A stretch of 64,000 nt of DNA. Source: JBEKUY01 sp049514555 (GTDB taxonomy: Bacteria > Acidobacteriota > Terriglobia > Acidiferrales > UBA7541). A model generated the notes under the pieces. It saw only the letters and a list, made by a program, of their open reading frames with translations, did no database searches and was not told the DNA's origin. The position numbers were made by a program, and so were the translations under genes. The stretch is taken from the NCBI GenBank assembly GCA_049514555.1, contig JBEKUY010000003.1, positions 248,001 to 312,000 on the forward strand, given 5' to 3'. Shown here in pieces: positions 54,814-63,530 of the stretch (its first letter is position 1; every line of letters begins with the position of its first letter).

Positions 54814-57800
54814 TCGCCATCTCCTTCTCCGGAGCCGGTTTTGGCAACCGGCTGGGGCTGGACCTGGGCAGCACCCTCCTCGGGTTTTCCCTGGCCGGGC
54901 ATGGCCGCGCGATTGGAATAAACGCGCCACTGCCGGTCGACGTCATCCTGGGCTTCAAGCAGGAGTTCCGCTGCGGCCTCCGGGTTGCTCCGAGCCAGCA
55001 TGGTGTAACGCGCTTCCTGATAGGCGTATTGCTTGAGCGGGATGCTCGGCGCCCTCGAATCGAGCTGGAAGGGGTTCTTGCCCTCCAGGCGCAGCGCCGG
55101 ATTGTAACGGATCAGCGGCCAGTAGCCGGAAAGAACCGCGGACTTCTGCTGGTTCAATCCGAATACCATGTCGTAGCCGTGCGCGATGCAATGGCTGTAG
55201 GCAATAATGAGCGAGGGTCCGTTGTGGGCCTCGGCTTCGAGGAAGGCTTTCAGGGTGTGCATGTCGCCGCCTCCCATCGCGACCCGCGCGACGTAGACGC
55301 TTCCATAGCTGATGGCCTCCATCGCCAGATCCTTCTTGCTGGTCTGCTTTCCGCCCATGGCGAACTTCGCCACCGCGCCGCGCGGAGTTGCCTTCGACAT
55401 CTGGCCGCCGGTATTGGAATAGACTTCCGTGTCCAGCACCAACACGTTCACGTTCGCGCCGGAACCCAACACGTGGTCGAGCCCGCCGAATCCGATGTCG
55501 TAAGCCCACCCGTCGCCGCCGAGGATCCACACGCTCTTGCGTACCAGGTTATCGGCAATGGCGAGGAGGTCGCGCGCCTCGGCCGTCTTCAGCGGGCTCA
55601 GCCTGCGCTTCAGCTCGGCCACTCGCTCGCGTTGCGCGTTGATACCGCTCTCCTTCGTTTGATCGGCGCCCAAGAGACCCTTCGCCAATTCGTCGCCGAG
55701 CTGGCTGGAAAGCCGCTCGACCAGGAGGTGCGCATACTCGGCCTGATGGTTCACCGCCAAGCGCATCCCCATGCCGAATTCGGCGTTATCTTCGAAGAGC
55801 GAGTTCGACCACGCCGGTCCGCGGCCCTGTGTGTTCGCCGTGTAAGGTGTGGTCGGCAGATTCCCGCCGTAAATGGATGAGCACCCCGTGGCGTTGGCGA
55901 TCAGCAGACGATCGCCGAAGAGTTGCGTCAGCAGCTTGATGTAGGGCGTCTCGCCGCACCCCGCGCACGCCCCGGAGAACTCGAACAGCGGATCGAGCAA
56001 TTGCACGTCTTTCACCTGGCTGAGCGAGAGCCGCTCCCGTGAAAGCTCCGGCAATCCCAGGAAGAATTCCCAGTTCTTGCTCTCCGGCTGGCGCAGAGGC
56101 GCTTGCAGAGCCATGTTGATGGCCTTGTGTTTCACTTCGCTCTTGCTCTTCGCCGGGCAAATGTCGACGCAGAGCGCGCAGCCGGTGCAGTCCTCCGGCG
56201 CCACCTGCAGCGTGTACTTCAAGGTGTCGAGTTCCCGCCAGCGTGGCTTGGCCGACTTAAAAGTTGCGGGTGCGTTGGCGAGCGAACTGCTGTCGTAAAC
56301 CTTCGCGCGGATCACCGCATGCGGGCACACCATGACGCACTTCCCGCACTGGATGCAGAGCACTTCGTCCCAGACGGGGATTTCCAGGGCGATGTTGCGC
56401 TTCTCCCATTGCGCCGTACCGGTGGGGAATGTGCCGTCTTTGGGCATGGCGCTGACCGGCAGTTCGTCGCCCTCTCCAGCGACGATCTTTCCAAGCACGG
56501 TGCGCACGAACTCCGGGGCGCGGTCTGACACCGGCGGCAGGACATCAAACACCGCCGTCGCCTTGGCAGGCACTTTCACTTCGTGCAGATGCGCCAGGGT
56601 CTGATCCACGGCGGCGTAGTTCTTTTGCAGAACGGCCTCGCCCCGCTTGCCGTAGGTCTGTTCGATGGCGTGTTTGATGGCGGCAATGGCTTCATCCCGG
56701 GGAAGGACGCCGCTGATGGCGAAGAAGCAGGTCTGCATGATGGTGTTGATGCGGCGGCCCATCCCGGTGTCTTTGGCCACCGAGTAACCGTCGATCACGT
56801 AGAACCGCAGTTTCTTGTCAATGATCTGCTGCTGGACCTTCTTGGGAAGATGATCCCAAACCTCTTCCGGCCCGAAGGGCGCGTTCAGCAAGAAGGTCGC
56901 TCCGGGCTCGGCGCGCGAGAGCACGTCCGTGCGTTCGAGGAAAGGATACTGGTGGCAACCGACGAAATTCGCCCTGTCGATCAGGTAGGAAGAACGGATG
57001 GGCTCCGGCCCAAAGCGCAGGTGCGAGACCGTGACTGAGCCGGCCTTCTTCGAGTCGTAGACAAAGTAGCCCTGCGCGTAGTTCGGCGTGTCCTGCCCGA
57101 TGATCTTGATGGAGTTCTTGTTTGCGCCGACGGTGCCGTCCGAGCCGAGGCCGTAGAAGAGTGCCCGCACCGTCTTGGGACTCTCCGTCGAGAAGCTGGG
57201 GTCGTATTCGAGGCTGGTGTGAGTGACGTCATCCTTGATGCCCACCGTGAAATGATTCTGCGGCTGGCTCTTCTTCAGTTCATCGAGCACGGCCTTGACC
57301 ATGGTCGGCGTGAATTCCTTGGAGGAAAGTCCGTACCGGCCGCCGATGACCTTTGCCGTCCGTCCCGCTTCCACGAGTGCGGTGACCACGTCCTGGTAGA
57401 GCGGCTCGCCGATACCGCCCGGCTCTTTCGTGCGATCGAGCACCGCGATGCTCTTAACGCTCTTCGGCAAGGCTCCAATGAACGCATCGATCGCGAACGG
57501 ACGGAATAACCGTACCTTGAGCAGCCCGACCTTCTCGCCGCGGGCCGCCAACAATTCCACAGCCTCTTCCGCAGCTCCCACGCCCGATCCCATCAGCACG
57601 ACGACGCGCTCGGCGTCCTGCGCTCCGAGATAGTCGAACAGGTGATAGCTTCGCCCGGTTTGCTTCGTGAAGCGGTCCATCACGTCTTGCACGATGGCCG
57701 GGCAGGCTCGGTAGTAAGGATTGATGGCCTCCCGCGCTTGGAAGAAAACGTCGGGGTTCTGCGCGGAGCCACGCAGGGCGGGCCGGTCGGGGCTCAGGGC

Positions 57801-58418
57801 TCGCTCCCGGTGCTGCCGCACGCAAGCGGCGTCCACCATGGCCCGCAGGTCATCATCGGAGAGCGGGAGAATCTTGTTTACTTCATGCGAGGTTCGGAAG
57901 CCGTCGAAGAAGTGCAGGAAGGGAATGCGTGATTCGAGCGTGGCGGCGTGCGCCACGCACGCGAGATCGTGGGCCTCTTGCACCGAGTTCGAAGCGAGGA
58001 GCGCGAAGCCAGTCTGCCGCGTCGCCATTGCGTCGCTGTGATCGCCGAAAATCGAAAGGGCGTGGGTGGCGAGCGTCCGCGCCGCCACATGGATCACCGC
58101 AGCCGTCAGCTCCCCGGCGATCTTGTACATATTGGGGATCATCAGCAGGAGGCCCTGAGACGCCGTGAACGTGGTTCCGAGCGAGCCTGCCTGGAGCGCA
58201 CCGTGCAGCGCTCCAGCCGCGCCGCCCTCGCTCTGCATCTCCACCACTTGCGGCACCGCTCCCCAGATGTTCTTCTGTTTTTCCACCATCCATTGGTCAG
58301 CGAACTCGCCCATCGGCGAGGACGGCGTGATCGGGTAAATCGCAATCACCTCGCTCAGCCGATAGGCCACCGAAGCCGCGGCTTCGTTTCCATCGAGAAT
58401 CACCATCTTCTGTGTCAT
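54810..58418 (-). CDS. nifJ: Pyruvate:ferredoxin (flavodoxin) oxidoreductase
   Basis: 1202 residues, the full single-chain PFOR. It oxidises pyruvate to acetyl-CoA and CO2 with reduced ferredoxin or flavodoxin. Domains in order: pyrimidine-binding (IAIYPITPSSPMGEFADQW), transketolase C-like (VVLMGSGVGAAEEAVELLAARGEKVGLLKVRLFRP), gamma-type (FVGCHQYPFLERTDVLSRAE), two [4Fe-4S] ferredoxin motifs (CIQCGKCVMVCP and CTGCALCVDICP), and the TPP domain (CAGCGETPYIKLLTQLFGDRLLIANATGCSSIYGG; GGDGWAYDIGFGGLDHVL). GGAGACC precedes the ATG. It is oxygen-sensitive in most hosts, so its presence with a hydrogenase suggests anoxic metabolism. Confidence 0.96.
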   Translation of the reverse strand: MTQKMVILDGNEAAASVAYRLSEVIAIYPITPSSPMGEFADQWMVEKQKNIWGAVPQVVEMQSEGGAAGALHGALQAGSLGTTFTASQGLLLMIPNMYKIAGELTAAVIHVAARTLATHALSIFGDHSDAMATRQTGFALLASNSVQEAHDLACVAHAATLESRIPFLHFFDGFRTSHEVNKILPLSDDDLRAMVDAACVRQHRERALSPDRPALRGSAQNPDVFFQAREAINPYYRACPAIVQDVMDRFTKQTGRSYHLFDYLGAQDAERVVVLMGSGVGAAEEAVELLAARGEKVGLLKVRLFRPFAIDAFIGALPKSVKSIAVLDRTKEPGGIGEPLYQDVVTALVEAGRTAKVIGGRYGLSSKEFTPTMVKAVLDELKKSQPQNHFTVGIKDDVTHTSLEYDPSFSTESPKTVRALFYGLGSDGTVGANKNSIKIIGQDTPNYAQGYFVYDSKKAGSVTVSHLRFGPEPIRSSYLIDRANFVGCHQYPFLERTDVLSRAEPGATFLLNAPFGPEEVWDHLPKKVQQQIIDKKLRFYVIDGYSVAKDTGMGRRINTIMQTCFFAISGVLPRDEAIAAIKHAIEQTYGKRGEAVLQKNYAAVDQTLAHLHEVKVPAKATAVFDVLPPVSDRAPEFVRTVLGKIVAGEGDELPVSAMPKDGTFPTGTAQWEKRNIALEIPVWDEVLCIQCGKCVMVCPHAVIRAKVYDSSSLANAPATFKSAKPRWRELDTLKYTLQVAPEDCTGCALCVDICPAKSKSEVKHKAINMALQAPLRQPESKNWEFFLGLPELSRERLSLSQVKDVQLLDPLFEFSGACAGCGETPYIKLLTQLFGDRLLIANATGCSSIYGGNLPTTPYTANTQGRGPAWSNSLFEDNAEFGMGMRLAVNHQAEYAHLLVERLSSQLGDELAKGLLGADQTKESGINAQRERVAELKRRLSPLKTAEARDLLAIADNLVRKSVWILGGDGWAYDIGFGGLDHVLGSGANVNVLVLDTEVYSNTGGQMSKATPRGAVAKFAMGGKQTSKKDLAMEAISYGSVYVARVAMGGGDMHTLKAFLEAEAHNGPSLIIAYSHCIAHGYDMVFGLNQQKSAVLSGYWPLIRYNPALRLEGKNPFQLDSRAPSIPLKQYAYQEARYTMLARSNPEAAAELLLEAQDDVDRQWRVYSNRAAMPGQGKPEEGAAQVQPQPVAKTGSGEGDGE

Positions 58419-58818
58419 TACGGTCTCCTGCGTTCAAATTGTCCGAATCTCGTTCGTAATCCGGGCCCGGCGGCTTCCGAGAGGGGTGGGAGGGCGGCCT
58501 GTCGATGGGACGCTTCCTTGGTTTCCAACCCGGCAGATTCTCCTGAAAGGGACGCGCATCCGAGGCTTTCGCCGGCATCCCTGCGGCAATCTGCCCAAAC
58601 GCCATGTTCCAATTCGGGTTTTGCAATCAACAGCCGGCTCCACGGGGCCCTGTATCTTCTCCCAGACTGCAGCAAGGTGCAACCGCCTCGCGGGCCAGCC
58701 ACTTGCCGGCCGGCAGATGTAAACTCGCCGGATTCCGGCCTTCGATAAGGTCCAACGCGAACCCCTTCCTGGAATCGTGTCCCCACTTGTAGGGTACAAG
58801 AGGCCGCACCCCAAGGCC

Positions 58819-58834
58819 TGTGACTTAAATCACA
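58819..58834. promoter_or_regulatory. Crp/Fnr-type operator TGTGACTTAAATCACA (site 1)
   Basis: Perfect TGTGA-N6-TCACA palindrome. The same half-sites and the trailing AAATCACA occur upstream of the Crp/Fnr gene at 63434-63449. It lies about 87 bases before the usp start. Confidence 0.7.
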
Positions 58835-58840
58835 ATTCGG

Positions 58841-58856
58841 TGTGATGTGCGTCACG
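58841..58856. promoter_or_regulatory. Crp/Fnr-type operator TGTGATGTGCGTCACG (site 2)
   Basis: TGTGA-N6-TCAC with the last base changed from A to G. It is centred 22 bases from site 1, two helical turns, so two dimers could bind the same face of the DNA. It lies 64 bases before the usp start. Confidence 0.5.
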
Positions 58857-58920
58857 GCTGGGTTCGCGGACTTCCTCAATCATTTCAGTGTAGGAGGCGG
58901 ATCATGAAAGGGGGTGGCTC

Positions 58921-59814
58921 ATGAAAATCATGGACGCCCGCACAAGGATCCAGCTCAAGAACATCCTTTTTGCCACCGATTTTTCTCCTGCTTCCACTGC
59001 CGCGTTGCCTGTTGCTGCCGAGATCGCGCGCCGCTACGGCGCAACGCTCTACACATTGCACGTGACGCCGGCCAGCACGTACGCCATGGCGCCGCCGGAA
59101 ACTTGGTCGGCGCTCGCCGAGGCCGCGGTGACACAGACTCGCCAACAGATGACGCTTCTGCACAAGGACCTGCAAGGAGTGGAGTGCCAATCGCTGTTTG
59201 GGGACGGGGAGGTCTGGCCCGTCGTCGCAAAAGCCATCCAGGAGGAAAGGATCAACCTGGTGGTCGTCGGCACCAGGGGGCGCTCGGGGTTGGGAAGGGC
59301 AGTTCTCGGCTCGGAGGCCGAGCGGATTCTGCGGATGGCGCCGTGTCCTGTCCTGACGGTGGGTCCGCACTCACATGGCGAGACACACTCTAGTGGCGAG
59401 TTGATGGAAATCCTGTATGCTACTGACTTCGGGCCGGCGTCGGACGCCGGGGCGGCATACGCCCTATCACTGACGCAGGAGCATCTAGCGCGGCTGACGC
59501 TTCTGCACGTGGTCGAGCATCCCAGCAAGGGCGACTTGGTTCGATCAGGGCAGCTCAGCGCGCAGGCGCTCGATCGCCTGCGTGGATTGGCGCCTTCCGA
59601 GGCGGGGCTGTGGTGCGCGCCTCGATATGTGGTTGAGGAAGGCAAGCCCGCGGAGAAGATTCTCGAGGTGGCCGTGGCCCGGAAGGCTGACTTGATCGTC
59701 CTCGGCGTCCACCGGCCGGCAAGTCTTTCTGGCGCGGTCACGCATCTGCCGATGGCCACGGCCTACAAAGTGGTGGCGCACGCGACGTGTCCGGTGCTTA
59801 CGGTGCGTGGCTAG
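58921..59814 (+). CDS. Tandem universal stress protein (UspA family)
   Basis: 297 residues with two Usp domains. First (about 10-147): IQLKNILFATDFSPAS, TLYTLHVTP, and the ATP-binding GTRGRSGLGRAVLGSEAERI of the G-x2-G-x9-G(S) type, then CPVLTVGP. Second (about 160-297): EILYATDFGPASDAG, LTLLHVVEHPS, LIVLGVHRPASLSGAVTHLPMATAYKV and CPVLTVRG; here the glycine motif is degenerate, so ATP binding is likely only in the first half. GGGGTGG precedes the ATG. Two Crp/Fnr-type sites lie upstream. Tandem Usp proteins are often induced under anoxia or starvation. Confidence 0.92.
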   Translation: MKIMDARTRIQLKNILFATDFSPASTAALPVAAEIARRYGATLYTLHVTPASTYAMAPPETWSALAEAAVTQTRQQMTLLHKDLQGVECQSLFGDGEVWPVVAKAIQEERINLVVVGTRGRSGLGRAVLGSEAERILRMAPCPVLTVGPHSHGETHSSGELMEILYATDFGPASDAGAAYALSLTQEHLARLTLLHVVEHPSKGDLVRSGQLSAQALDRLRGLAPSEAGLWCAPRYVVEEGKPAEKILEVAVARKADLIVLGVHRPASLSGAVTHLPMATAYKVVAHATCPVLTVRG

Positions 59815-59879
59815 AGCTGCCTACAGCTGGAATTCTGCATGGGCTCTGACGAGCGCGTGCGACGAATGGGGAGAGTTTC

Positions 59880-62612
59880 ATGACCACAGTGACGACTACC
59901 AGTTCCTTTGATATCGCTCCGCGCCCGTCTCTCGACAGTTTCTTTTCTCCTCAGACGGTTGCGCTGGTCGGCGCCACCGACCGGGAGGGAAGCGTCGGGC
60001 GCACCGTTCTCCACAACCTTTTGCGCTCCCCGTTTACCGGCCAGATCTTTGCGGTGAACCCGAAGCGCACGGAGATCATGGGTGTGCGTTCCTATCCGGA
60101 CCTGCGCGCCCTGCCGGGTCCGATGGACCTTGTGGTCGTGGTCACACCGGCAGGCAGCGTGCCCGCCGTGGTGCGCGAGTGCGTGGATGCGGGCGCGCGC
60201 TCGTGCATCGTGATCTCGGCCGGGTTCAAAGAACATGGAGCGCAGGGCGCGCAGCTCGAGCGTCAGATTCAGATGGAACTGCGCCGCGGCTCGATGCGCC
60301 TGGTCGGTCCCAACTGCCTCGGCATGATGAATCCGTGGATCGGTCTCGACGCCACGTTTGCCCAGGCGATGGCCCGCCCGGGGAACGTCGCCTTCCTGAG
60401 CCAGAGCGGAGCCCTGCTGACGGCTGTTCTCGACTGGAGCCTGCGCGAGCAGGTCGGTTTCAGCGGAATCGTTTCTACCGGGTCCATGCTCGACGTCGGC
60501 TGGGGCGATCTGATCTCCTTCTTCGGGGATGACCCGCAGACGCAAAGCATTCTGATGTACATGGAGTCGGTCGGGGACGCCCGCTCGTTCCTTTCGGCGG
60601 CGCGTGAAGTCGCGCTGAACAAGCCCATCATCGTGATCAAGGCCGGGCGGACCGCGGCGGCTTCGAAGGCCGCTTCTTCCCACACCGGGGCGCTCACCGG
60701 GAGCGACGAGGTCTTCGAGGCGGCGGTGCGGCGCTGTGGAGTGCTGCGGGTGCAGAACATTTCTGACCTCTTCTACATGGCGGAAGTCCTCGGGAAGCAG
60801 CCACGCCCGAATGGTCCCCACCTGACCGTCTTGACGAATGCTGGCGGTCCAGGCGTGCTGGCCACCGATGCGCTGATTGCCAATGGTGGTGAGTTGACTG
60901 CCCTCTCCGAAGAGACGATGAAATCCCTCGACAGCTTCCTCCCTGCGCCCTGGAGTCATGGGAACCCGGTCGACGTTCTCGGCGACGCGGACCCGGAGCG
61001 CTACGCGCACGCGCTGGAAGTGGCCATGGCCGATCCTTCGAGCGACGGCCTGCTTGTGATTCTCACGCCGCAGGGGATGACCGACCCCGCCAGCGTTGCA
61101 GACCGGCTGAAGATCTACGCCAAAGGCAGCGGCAAGCCGGTGCTGGCCAGTTGGATGGGTGCGGACGAAGTGGCCAAGGGAGAAGCGATTCTGAACGAGG
61201 CCGGCATTCCCACCTTCTCCTATCCCGACACCGCGGCGCGCGCGTTTGATTACATGTGGCGGTATTCCTACAATCTGCGCAGCCTGTATGAGATCCCGGC
61301 GATTGCGGATTCGCCGTTGGATGCCGAAGTGCGATCCCGCCAAGCCAATCAGCTTCTCGACCGCGTGCTCTCCCGGGGACGTACACTCCTCACCGAAGCG
61401 GAATCCAAAGAACTGCTCGCCATCTATGATATTCCCACGGTTCCGACGCGCGTGGCGCAGAGCGCAGACGAAGCGGCAAGGGTCGCGGGCGAATTGGGGT
61501 ACCCGTCTGTCCTGAAGTTGTTTTCCGAAACCATTACCCACAAGACCGACGTGGGCGGCGTGAAACTGAATCTGGCCGACGCCTCCGCCGTCCGGCAAGC
61601 CTATCAAGCGATTGAATCCTCGGTCACCCAAAAGGCGGGAAAGAACGCGTTCCAGGGAGTCACGGTCCAGCCGATGGTGCGCCTGGAGGGTTACGAACTG
61701 ATCTTGGGAAGCAGCGTGGACACGGTGTTCGGCCCGGTGATGTTGTTTGGTTCCGGGGGCCAGCTCGTGGAAGTGTATCGGGACCGCGCCCTGGCATTGC
61801 CCCCGTTGAACACGACTCTGGCGCAGCGAATGATGGAACAGACGCGGGTTTACAAGGCGCTGCTGGGCGTCCGGGGACGCGCCGCCGTGGATCTGGTCGC
61901 GCTCGAGAGGGTCTTGGTGCGGTTCAGTCAGATGATCGTGGAATTGCGGCGCGTTTCCGAAGTGGACATCAATCCGCTGGTGGCCTCGCCCAAAGGCATT
62001 ATGGCGCTGGACGCACGCGTGGTCCTCGCTGACCCCAAGACCAAGGAGGAGGACCTTCCCCGGCCTGCCATCCGGCCATACCCGGCACAATATATTTCCC
62101 GTTGGCAGACGAAGAACGGCACGGATGTCCTCATTCGGCCCATCCGGCCTGAGGATGAACCTTTGATGGTGAAGTTCCACGGGACGCTTTCCGAACAGAC
62201 CGTTTATTTGCGCTTCTTCCATATGGCCAACCTCAGCGCGCGCATTGCTCACGGGCGGCTTCTGCGGAAGTGCTACATTGACTACGATCGCGAGATGGCT
62301 TTGGTGGTGGAGCACGTCGGGCCCAGCGGCGAGCCCGCGATTATCGGCGTGGGCCGCTTGACGCGCATGCACGCTCCCCGGTCGGCGGAGATTGCCATCC
62401 TCATCACCGACGATTTCCAGCGCCAGGGACTCGGGGGCGAACTCATCCGGCGGCTGCTGGATATTGCGCGCATCGAGAAACTCGGCCGCATTGTGGCTCA
62501 CATTCTCCCGGAGAATGCCGTCACGCGTGCCTTCTCCGACCGCTTCGGCTTCACCGTAGAACCCGCCGGGGACCAGAATCATCTGCGGGCGGTCAAGAAC
62601 CTCGACTTGTAG
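59880..62612 (+). CDS. ADP-forming acyl-CoA synthetase-like protein fused to GNAT acetyltransferase (Pat/Acs type)
   Basis: 910 residues. The N-terminal CoA-binding/Succ-CoA ligase part shows VALVGATDREGSVGRTVLHNLL, VGPNCLGMMNP, GNVAFLSQSGALL and SSHTGALTGSDEVF with the His stretch. An ATP-grasp follows from about 510 (TEAESKELLAIYDIPTVPTRVA, YPSVLKLFSETITHKTDVGGVKLNL, QPMVRLEGYELILGSS, VSEVDINPLVASP). The last ~160 residues are a GNAT domain (VLIRPIRPEDEPLMVKFHGTLSEQTVYLRFF, ILITDDFQRQGLGGELIRRLLDIA with the acetyl-CoA-binding QRQGLG). This is the layout of protein lysine acetyltransferase Pat/PatZ or of bifunctional acetate-CoA ligases. Acetate formation linked to PFOR and lysine acetylation are both possible. 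It starts 65 bases after usp, so is probably co-transcribed. Confidence 0.88.
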   Translation: MTTVTTTSSFDIAPRPSLDSFFSPQTVALVGATDREGSVGRTVLHNLLRSPFTGQIFAVNPKRTEIMGVRSYPDLRALPGPMDLVVVVTPAGSVPAVVRECVDAGARSCIVISAGFKEHGAQGAQLERQIQMELRRGSMRLVGPNCLGMMNPWIGLDATFAQAMARPGNVAFLSQSGALLTAVLDWSLREQVGFSGIVSTGSMLDVGWGDLISFFGDDPQTQSILMYMESVGDARSFLSAAREVALNKPIIVIKAGRTAAASKAASSHTGALTGSDEVFEAAVRRCGVLRVQNISDLFYMAEVLGKQPRPNGPHLTVLTNAGGPGVLATDALIANGGELTALSEETMKSLDSFLPAPWSHGNPVDVLGDADPERYAHALEVAMADPSSDGLLVILTPQGMTDPASVADRLKIYAKGSGKPVLASWMGADEVAKGEAILNEAGIPTFSYPDTAARAFDYMWRYSYNLRSLYEIPAIADSPLDAEVRSRQANQLLDRVLSRGRTLLTEAESKELLAIYDIPTVPTRVAQSADEAARVAGELGYPSVLKLFSETITHKTDVGGVKLNLADASAVRQAYQAIESSVTQKAGKNAFQGVTVQPMVRLEGYELILGSSVDTVFGPVMLFGSGGQLVEVYRDRALALPPLNTTLAQRMMEQTRVYKALLGVRGRAAVDLVALERVLVRFSQMIVELRRVSEVDINPLVASPKGIMALDARVVLADPKTKEEDLPRPAIRPYPAQYISRWQTKNGTDVLIRPIRPEDEPLMVKFHGTLSEQTVYLRFFHMANLSARIAHGRLLRKCYIDYDREMALVVEHVGPSGEPAIIGVGRLTRMHAPRSAEIAILITDDFQRQGLGGELIRRLLDIARIEKLGRIVAHILPENAVTRAFSDRFGFTVEPAGDQNHLRAVKNLDL

Positions 62613-62932
62613 CCGAACGGGCCCGACACCCGGCGCCCTCCTCGTGGCCATCCAGCCGAATGGTGTTCTATTCGTGTAGAGACAGTGTCTCCGCGCAGCC
62701 GGAGTGGCGCTACTCCACGTCTCCATGATCCAGGGTTGTCTCGGGAGGCCGGAAAATGAAACCCCGCCGGCCGGGGGGGAAGAAGGAGAACTGCCGGCCG
62801 GCGGGATACTGGAGGGACTCGAAGCCGCTGCTGGTTGCTATCGCTCTTTTCGAGCCGTCAACCTGATCCAGAGCGGCAATATCTTTGTGTGACCTCCTTC
62901 TACGTCACCCACAACAGAACCCCTGTATCCAC
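62613..62932. other. Gene-free gap between convergent genes with a strong hairpin
   Basis: 320 bases between the acyl-CoA synthetase stop and the stop of the leftward Cys-rich protein. A 62-codon frame at 62704 has no supporting features. CCCGCCGGCCGG at 62763-62774 pairs perfectly with CCGGCCGGCGGG at 62794-62805. This 12-base stem has no T-run on either side but sits where a two-way transcription stop would be expected. Confidence 0.55.
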
Positions 62933-63361
62933 TCAGGCTTTTTGCGCAGAGGCAGCCGGGGCCCCGCTGTCCGGCTGCCTCGTATGCGCCGCCTGCCCGA
63001 GCGCCCTCTCACGCTCGAGCTGCTGAATCGTCGTCACGAGCCAGCCGGTGAGGGCTTGCTCAGCCTCGCGTTGCGTGCCCCAGCGGTACAGGGCGTCCAG
63101 CGTCTCGCCCGCGGCGCTCAATGGAATCAGCCGGCAGGCGAACCTTTCATGACGAAACTCTTCCGGCACAAGCTGCATCAGCACGCATTCATGACAGGGC
63201 GCCGGATGAGCCTTGCTGTCATAGTTCATGCAGGTCGGCGAGTCCTCAAAGAAGAACTGCGGCCGCCAAGGCTCCCGCGGGGAACGTCCGTAACCGTTAG
63301 ACTTCAGGTACTGGAGTTCGGACTTCAGAACCTCCAGTATGTCCCGGTCATCCCCCCGCAC
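62933..63361 (-). CDS. Small conserved-looking protein with clustered Cys/His, function unknown
   Basis: 142 residues from a GTG with GGAGG six bases upstream. The first half is helix then a Cys/His cluster: YGRSPREPWRPQFFFEDSPT leads to CMNYDSKAHPAPCHEC, with C-x12-C-x2-C and two His, suitable for a zinc or Fe-S site. The second half has LMQLVPEEFRHERFACRLIPLSAAGETLDALYRWGTQREAEQALTGWL and a helical Gln/Glu-rich tail. I do not recognise the family. It is divergent from the Crp/Fnr gene, with the operator at 63434-63449 between them, so it is likely regulated by it. Longer frames upstream are out of context. Confidence 0.6.
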   Translation of the reverse strand: MRGDDRDILEVLKSELQYLKSNGYGRSPREPWRPQFFFEDSPTCMNYDSKAHPAPCHECVLMQLVPEEFRHERFACRLIPLSAAGETLDALYRWGTQREAEQALTGWLVTTIQQLERERALGQAAHTRQPDSGAPAASAQKA

Positions 63362-63433
63362 AACGCACCTCCAGGTGCAAAGCCAGTCTGGAACAGAGCC
63401 CGCGACTTCGCCGTGACCGTGGTCACCCTGTGA

Positions 63434-63449
63434 TGTGACCCAAATCACA
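63434..63449. promoter_or_regulatory. Crp/Fnr-type operator TGTGACCCAAATCACA (site 3)
   Basis: Perfect TGTGA-N6-TCACA palindrome, differing from site 1 only at two central bases; an extra TGTGA half-site overlaps at 63429-63433. It is 73 bases upstream of the leftward Cys-rich gene and 81 bases upstream of the rightward Crp/Fnr gene. This position allows control of both and autoregulation. Confidence 0.7.
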
Positions 63450-63530
63450 GCCCTTCGGCCTCGCCTCCGCAACACTAGGGGTGGTGCACCGGATGTCCAG
63501 ACCGGCGGGGTGTGAAAGGAGGGTGGAACC

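Larger units (their letters stand above)
58419..58920. other. 502-base regulatory gap between divergent nifJ and usp genes
   Basis: No gene is supported; several short frames on both strands lack starts and recognisable text. The gap carries two Crp/Fnr-type palindromes (separate entries) about 65-100 bases before the stress gene. The same region is upstream of leftward nifJ, about 400 bases from its start, so control of nifJ from the same sites is possible but less likely. Confidence 0.5.

Noticed and set aside
59811..62726. A 971-codon leftward open frame opposite the acyl-CoA synthetase gene
   Set aside because: Its protein is rich in His, Arg and Gly with no domain text, and the plus strand in the same place encodes a complete recognisable protein. 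It is a shadow of high-GC codon usage.
62704..62892. A 62-codon rightward gene
   Set aside because: It spans the 12-base hairpin, has no ribosome site and no recognisable protein features.
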